From positions 1 to 45,793 of the forward strand of contig JAJPKQ010000014.1 in the NCBI GenBank assembly GCA_021323635.1: a DNA stretch of 45,793 nucleotides. The letters are read 5' to 3'. Shown piece by piece: positions 41,438-45,793 of this stretch. A program made the translations under genes and the position numbers. The notes beneath the pieces were generated by a model. It was not told where the DNA came from. It ran no database searches and saw only the letters and a list, made by a program, of their open reading frames with translations. The stretch is from a bacterium (lineage in GTDB: Bacteria > Actinomycetota > Thermoleophilia > Solirubrobacterales > Solirubrobacteraceae). Each line of letters starts with the position of its first letter. Positions within the stretch are counted from its first letter, which is position 1.

Positions 41438-42385
41438 ATGACCCCACCAAGAGCCGCCGCAGATCCCGAAGACGGCGTTTTTGCCGACCCGCTTGCCGGT
41501 GGCGACCTTGCCGCCTTCGTCTGCGCGGTCGAGGCCGGCACGCTACGCGGCGCAGCCGATGCGCTCAACCTGACGCAGTCGGCGGTGACCAAGCGCATCC
41601 AGTCGCTCGAGCGCCGGCTGGGCGGGCGCGTGCTGGAGCGCGGGCGGCTGGGCGCGCGCCCGACGCCCCTCGGCGGCGCGATCTACGCACCGGCCAAGCG
41701 CGCGCTCGGCGCGCTCGGCGAGGTTGCAAGCAGCGCCGCGCAGCAGCGCCGCAGCGCGGTGATGGAGCTCTCGCTGATCGCCAGCCTGACGATCGGCGAG
41801 CTGCTGCTTCCAGGCTGGCTCGGACGCTTCCGCGAGAGCCGCCCGGATGTGCGCCCGCGCTTGATCGTGATCAACTCGCAGGCGGTCCTCGCGGGCCTGC
41901 GCGCCGGAGGGGCGGAGATCGGCTTCTTCGAGGGGCCCGGCTCGCTCGAGGGCCTGCGCACGCTCACGGTCGCGCAGGATGAGATCGTCGCGGTCGTGGC
42001 GCCCGGGCATCGCTGGGCGCAGCGGCGATCGATCCGCGCCGCGGAGCTGCCCCGTGAGCGCTATCTCACCCGCGAGGCGGCGTCGGGGACGCGCGCGGTC
42101 GTGAGCCGCGCGCTCGCCGAGCGCGGGATGACGCTCGAGCCCGCCGCTGAGATCGCAAGCCTGCAGAGCCTCAAGCGCGCGCTTGCGGGCGGTGGCTTCA
42201 CCCTGATCTCCAACCTCGCCGTCCGCGAGGAGCACGCGCGGGGGGCGCTGGTGGCGCTGCCGGTCGCGGACCTCGACCTGCGGCGGCAGCTGTTGGCGAT
42301 CGCCCGGCGGCGCCCTGCGCTCTCCGAGCCAGCGCGCTCCTTCTGGCGCTGGCTTGAGCGGAGCGTCGCCGGCGCTCCGGGGTGA
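41438..42385 (+). CDS. LysR-family transcriptional regulator
   Basis: The 315-residue protein has an N-terminal winged helix-turn-helix (about 22-82; ADALNLTQSAVTKRIQSLERRLGGRVLER) and a periplasmic-binding-like effector domain (from about 105, ELSLIASLTIGELLLPGWL). ATG 41438 gives the normal spacing to the helix-turn-helix; the longer open frame upstream crosses into the transporter gene. It probably controls the divergent SLAC1-type transporter. The effector is unknown. Its stop overlaps a GTG that could extend hemB. Confidence 0.92.
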   Translation: MTPPRAAADPEDGVFADPLAGGDLAAFVCAVEAGTLRGAADALNLTQSAVTKRIQSLERRLGGRVLERGRLGARPTPLGGAIYAPAKRALGALGEVASSAAQQRRSAVMELSLIASLTIGELLLPGWLGRFRESRPDVRPRLIVINSQAVLAGLRAGGAEIGFFEGPGSLEGLRTLTVAQDEIVAVVAPGHRWAQRRSIRAAELPRERYLTREAASGTRAVVSRALAERGMTLEPAAEIASLQSLKRALAGGGFTLISNLAVREEHARGALVALPVADLDLRRQLLAIARRRPALSEPARSFWRWLERSVAGAPG

Positions 42386-42391
42386 GCGATC

Positions 42392-42397
42392 TATCCT
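42392..42397 (+). promoter_or_regulatory. Candidate -10 element before hemB
   Basis: TATCCT lies 8 nt before the hemB ATG at 42406, just after the lysR stop, with no ribosome-binding sequence in between. It suggests a separate leaderless transcript for hemB-ahbAB-hemL. Confidence 0.4.
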
Positions 42398-42405
42398 CTC
42401 TCGCG

Positions 42406-43383
42406 ATGGCTTTCCCAAAGGCGCGCCCGAGGCGACTGCGGGCGAGCGCTGCGCTCAGGGCGCTCGTGCGCGAGAGCCACCTCGTCCCCGAGCAGCTGGT
42501 GCTGCCGCTGTTTGTCTCCGAGAGCGCCAGCGCGCCGGAGCCGATCGCCGGGATGGATGGCATCGCCCGCCTGCCGCTGCGCGATGCGGTCGCCGTCGCC
42601 GGCCAGGCGAGAGAAGCGGGCGTCGGCGGCGTGATCCTCTTTGGCATCCCCGCTCGCAAGGACGTCCGCGGCAGCGGCGCCTGGGCAGCCGACGGGATCG
42701 TGCAGCGCGCGCTTGAGGCGATCCGCTCAGCGCACCCGGAGCTGGCCCTGATCACCGATGTCTGCCTCTGCGAGTACACCGACCACGGTCACTGCGGCCT
42801 GCTCGACCGCTCAGGCGCAGTGGACAACGACGCGACGATCGAGCTGCTTGCGCAGGTTGCCGTCAGCCATGCGCAGGCGGGCGCTGACATCGTTGCGCCC
42901 TCCGACATGATGGACGGACGGGTCGGCGCGATCCGCTCCGCGCTCGAGCAGACGGGGCACACCCAGACGGCGATCCTGGCCTACTCGGTGAAGTTCGCCT
43001 CCGCCTTCTACGGGCCCTTCCGCGACGCCGCCGGCTCGGCGCCCGCCTTCGGCGACCGGCGCGCCTACCAGATGGACCCCGCCAACGGCCGCGAGGCGCT
43101 GCGCGAGGCGCTGCTGGACGTGGAGGAGGGCGCGGACATCCTGATGGTCAAGCCCGCCCTTGCATACGGCGACCTGATACGCCTCCTTCACGAGCACACG
43201 AGCCTGCCGGTCGCCGCCTACAACGTCAGCGGCGAGTATGCGATGGTCAAGGCGGCCGCCGCGGCGGGCGCGCTCCAAGAGCGCGCGGCGGTGCTCGAGC
43301 TGCTCACCTCGCTGCGCCGTGCCGGCGCCAGCACGCTGATCACCTACCATGCACTCGATGCAGCACGATGGCTGAGCGAGTGA
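42406..43383 (+). CDS. hemB: Delta-aminolevulinic acid dehydratase (porphobilinogen synthase)
   Basis: From ATG 42406 the product is 325 residues starting MAFPKARPRRLR, as in most HemB proteins. A GTG at 42382 overlapping the lysR stop is an in-frame alternative. The zinc triad is present as Cys120, Cys122 and Cys130 in DVCLCEYTDHGHCG. The two Schiff-base lysines are Lys196 (YSVKFASAFYGPF) and Lys249 (MVKPALAY). It condenses two ALA into porphobilinogen, supplying HemC of the other cluster. Confidence 0.97.
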   Translation: MAFPKARPRRLRASAALRALVRESHLVPEQLVLPLFVSESASAPEPIAGMDGIARLPLRDAVAVAGQAREAGVGGVILFGIPARKDVRGSGAWAADGIVQRALEAIRSAHPELALITDVCLCEYTDHGHCGLLDRSGAVDNDATIELLAQVAVSHAQAGADIVAPSDMMDGRVGAIRSALEQTGHTQTAILAYSVKFASAFYGPFRDAAGSAPAFGDRRAYQMDPANGREALREALLDVEEGADILMVKPALAYGDLIRLLHEHTSLPVAAYNVSGEYAMVKAAAAAGALQERAAVLELLTSLRRAGASTLITYHALDAARWLSE

Positions 43384-44453
43384 TCGATCGCGGCAAGGCG
43401 CGCGCGCGGCGTCGCGGCGCGGCGGCGGAGCTCGATCGCACCGATCGCGAGCTCCTGAACCTGCTGCAGGGCGCCTTTCCGCTTGCGGTGCGGCCGTTCG
43501 CAGCGATCGCCGAGCAGGCGGGCATCACCGAGCAGGAGGCGATCGCGCGCAGCGAGCGCCTGCTTCGCGAGCGCATCATCCGCCAGCTCACCCCGATCTA
43601 CGACACCCGCGCGCTCGGCTACTCCTCGATGCTGGTCGCGGCGAAGGTCGATCCCGAGCACCCCTGGCGGGCGGCGCGCGCGATCAACGCCCACCCCGGC
43701 GTCTCGCACAACTACCTGCGCAACCACGAGTTCAACATCTGGTTCACGATCGCGACGCCGCCCGACTCGCGCCTCGGGCTCGACCAGACGCTTGCGGTCC
43801 TGGCGGAGGAGGCGGGCGCAAGCTCGCTGCGCAAGCTCCCGACGCTGCGCCTGTTCAAGATCAGGATGGACCTTGAGATGGTGGGCGGCACGGAGGACCT
43901 TGCGCGCGCGGGCGCAATCGAGGAGCTGCGCGACCCCGAGCCCGTCCCCTATGACGAGCAGGACATCGCGGTGATCCGCGCCACCCAGGGCGACCTGCCG
44001 GTCAGCACGGAGCCCTTCGCCCCGGCTGCAGCGCGCCTTCGCATGCGCCAAGAGGCGCTGCTCGAGCACCTCGCGGGGATGCGCGAGCGTGGCATACTGC
44101 GCAGGGTCGCGGCGATCCTCTTCCATCGCCGCGCCGGCTTCTCGGCCAACGGCATGGGCGTCTGGAAGGTGCCGCCCGAGCGGAGGCTTGAGCTTGGGCC
44201 GAAGATGGCCTCCTTCCGCGGCATCTCGCACTGCTACGAGCGCCCGACCTACCCCGACTGGCCATACTCGATCTTCACGATGTCGCACGGACGCTCGCCT
44301 GAGGAGTGCGAGCAGGTGCTCGCTGCGATCGCCGAGCAGACCGGGATCCACGAGCGCGCGGTGCTCTACTCCTCGACCGAGTTCAAGAAGATCCGACTGC
44401 TTTACTTCACCGACGAATATGCCGCCTGGGAGCGCGAGCATGGCGGCGTCTGA
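43368..44453 (+). CDS. ahbAB: Fused siroheme decarboxylase AhbA-AhbB (Lrp/AsnC-like, NirDLGH family)
   Basis: The 361-residue protein contains two tandem Lrp/AsnC-like modules. The first (about 20-175) has GVSHNYLRNHEFNIWFT (111-127), typical of AhbA/NirD-type proteins. The second (about 195-361) has SHCYERPTYPDWPYSIF (287-303) and the end SSTEFKKIRLLYF, typical of AhbB. AhbA-AhbB removes two acetate carboxyls from siroheme to give 12,18-didecarboxysiroheme in the alternative haem pathway; the related Nir proteins do the same for haem d1. These proteins are often mis-annotated as transcription factors. It overlaps hemB by 16 bp (GTG 43380 is an alternative start) and precedes hemL by 45 bp, which supports the tetrapyrrole role. 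Confidence 0.9.
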   Translation: MAERVIDRGKARARRRGAAAELDRTDRELLNLLQGAFPLAVRPFAAIAEQAGITEQEAIARSERLLRERIIRQLTPIYDTRALGYSSMLVAAKVDPEHPWRAARAINAHPGVSHNYLRNHEFNIWFTIATPPDSRLGLDQTLAVLAEEAGASSLRKLPTLRLFKIRMDLEMVGGTEDLARAGAIEELRDPEPVPYDEQDIAVIRATQGDLPVSTEPFAPAAARLRMRQEALLEHLAGMRERGILRRVAAILFHRRAGFSANGMGVWKVPPERRLELGPKMASFRGISHCYERPTYPDWPYSIFTMSHGRSPEECEQVLAAIAEQTGIHERAVLYSSTEFKKIRLLYFTDEYAAWEREHGGV

Positions 44454-44498
44454 GCGCCGCAGCGGCGTCCCCCGCACGGGCGCTGCGCCCCGCGCGCG

Positions 44499-45773
44499 GT
44501 GAGCGAGGAGCGCTCGCAGGCGCTCTTCGAGAGCGCCCGCCGCGTTCTGGTCGGCGGCGTGAACTCGCCCGTGCGGGCGATGCGGGCGATCGGCCGCGAG
44601 CCGCTCTTCATCGCCGCCGGCGAGGGCGCGGAGCTGATCGATGTCGACGGCAACCGCTACGTCGACTACGTCTGCTCCTGGGGTCCGCTGATCGCCGGCC
44701 ACAGCCACCCAACGGTGGTGGGCGCAATCGAGCAGGCAGCGCGCGCGGGCACGAGCTTCGGCGCGCCGACCGAAGGCGAGGTGATCCTTGCCGAAGAGGT
44801 GCGCGCGCGCATCCCCTCCGCTGAGATGGTGCGCATGACCTGCTCAGGGACGGAGGCGACGATGACCGCGGTGCGTCTGGCGAGGGCGGTGACGGGCAGG
44901 GAGCGGATCCTCAAGTTCGCAGGCGCCTACCACGGACATGTGGACGCCCTCCTGGCCGCAGCGGGCTCAGGGGTCGCCACCGGCGCGCTGCCCGACTCCG
45001 CCGGCGTGCCGCCCGCGGTGACCGCCGCCACCATCGTCGTGCCCTGGAACGATGCGCAGGCACTGCGCTCAGCGTGCTCGGGCAGCGAGCTGGCGGCGAT
45101 CATCTGCGAGCCGATCCCCGCCAACATGGGCCTCGTGCCGGCCGCCCCGGGGTTCCTCGAGCTGATCTCCGAGCAGGCGCGCGCAAACGGCGCGCTGCTG
45201 ATCGCAGACGAGGTCATCTCCGGCTTCCGCGTCGCCCGCGGGGGCGCCCAGGAGCTGCTTGGCCTGCGGCCGGACCTGACAACGCTTGGAAAGATCATCG
45301 GCGGCGGACTGCCCGCGGGAGCGCTGGCCGGAGCAGGCGAGCTGATGGAGCGTCTTGCCCCTTGTGGGGACGTCTATCAGGCGGGGACGCTCTCCGGCAG
45401 CCCGCTGGCGGTCGCGGCGGGGCTCGCAACGCTTGCGCTGCTCGACGATGCAGCCTACGGGCGCCTGGCGCGGGCGACCGCGCTGCTGGCGGAGGGGCTG
45501 CGCGCAGCCGCCGGCGACCATCCGGTCTCGGTGGTCAGCGTTCCCGGACTGCTGTGCCTCTTCTTCGCGCCAGCGCCCCCCACCCGTCTCTCCGAGGTGA
45601 GCGCCTGCGACCTGGCCGCGCACGCCCGCTTTGCCCGTGCGATGCTGGCCGAGGGCATCTACCCGCCGCCCTCGCAGTTCGAGGCCTGGTTCCTCTCCTT
45701 GGCGCACAGCGACGCCCACATCGAGCGCACGATCGAGGCGGCGCGCCGCGCGTTTGCCGCGCTTGGCGCCTGA
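44499..45773 (+). CDS. hemL: Glutamate-1-semialdehyde 2,1-aminomutase
   Basis: The 424-residue PLP enzyme starts at GTG 44499 and carries VGGVNSPVRA, YVDYVCSWGPLIAGHSHP, GTEATMTAVRLAR, the cofactor-contacting DEVISGFR and the Schiff-base Lys265 in TLGKIIGGGLPAGA. It converts the HemA product to 5-aminolevulinate, so hemA and hemL are in separate clusters about 18 kb apart. No ribosome-binding sequence precedes the GTG. The last 20 bp of the window after the stop hold nothing recognisable. Confidence 0.97.
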   Translation: MSEERSQALFESARRVLVGGVNSPVRAMRAIGREPLFIAAGEGAELIDVDGNRYVDYVCSWGPLIAGHSHPTVVGAIEQAARAGTSFGAPTEGEVILAEEVRARIPSAEMVRMTCSGTEATMTAVRLARAVTGRERILKFAGAYHGHVDALLAAAGSGVATGALPDSAGVPPAVTAATIVVPWNDAQALRSACSGSELAAIICEPIPANMGLVPAAPGFLELISEQARANGALLIADEVISGFRVARGGAQELLGLRPDLTTLGKIIGGGLPAGALAGAGELMERLAPCGDVYQAGTLSGSPLAVAAGLATLALLDDAAYGRLARATALLAEGLRAAAGDHPVSVVSVPGLLCLFFAPAPPTRLSEVSACDLAAHARFARAMLAEGIYPPPSQFEAWFLSLAHSDAHIERTIEAARRAFAALGA

Positions 45774-45793
45774 GGCGCAGCCTGCACGCCCAA

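Noticed and set aside
43368-44453. Lrp/AsnC transcriptional regulator
   Set aside because: The paired motifs around 111-127 and 287-303 are those of siroheme decarboxylases, and the gene lies between hemB and hemL.

Overview
The window is very GC-rich (roughly 70%) and tightly packed. Gene content and style point to an actinobacterium, most likely a member of the class Thermoleophilia (Solirubrobacterales or a relative). Supporting signs are heavy GTG/TTG start use, several starts preceded only by a TANNNT hexamer, SpoIID/LytB and GH76 secreted proteins, and a large DEAD/DEAH helicase of a type I associate with that class. The taxonomic call is an inference from protein style; no database search was possible.

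Region 1 (1-12.2 kb, mostly minus strand): tRNA-Phe, a membrane HD-GYP protein with a B12-domain-like tail, a LolA/LppX-type lipoprotein, a succinate-semialdehyde-type aldehyde dehydrogenase, a plus-strand SpoIID/LytB protein, a three-subunit acetone carboxylase operon (beta-alpha-gamma) and a YtcJ-like amidohydrolase. A TTAGG-N4-CCTAA palindrome stands before the carboxylase operon and another before the amidohydrolase.

Region 2 (12.3-21.6 kb, minus strand): one run of ten closely spaced or overlapping genes. It reads oppC-type permease, lipoprotein binding protein, oppB-type permease, two ATPases, an M20 peptidase, methylmalonyl-CoA epimerase, a small unknown protein, a PAP2 phosphatase and YchF. 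Peptide uptake, peptide hydrolysis and propionyl-CoA handling could work together.

Region 3 (21.8-32.1 kb, plus strand): rarA followed by a tetrapyrrole and cytochrome c maturation operon: precorrin-2 dehydrogenase/ferrochelatase, ccmA, ccmB, ccmC, ccmD, hemA, hemC, a cobA-hemD fusion, a SAM hydrolase and birA. Most joints overlap by 1-26 bp or are separated by only a few bases.

Region 4 (32.1-34.4 kb): a lower-GC island with a Fic protein, two copies of a 32-bp imperfect inverted repeat upstream of it, and a decayed IS982-like transposase.

Region 5 (34.4-42.4 kb): SF2 helicase, GalT-like enzyme, D-aminoacyl-tRNA deacylase, secreted GH76 enzyme, and a SLAC1/TehA transporter divergent from a LysR regulator.

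Region 6 (42.4-45.8 kb, plus strand): hemB, a fused AhbA-AhbB siroheme decarboxylase and hemL. Together with region 3 the window encodes ALA-to-siroheme and the first step beyond it, so a siroheme-dependent haem route (or haem d1 synthesis) is the main biological hint. The octamer GCGATCGC is strongly repeated through much of the window but nearly absent from the acetone carboxylase operon and the Fic island.
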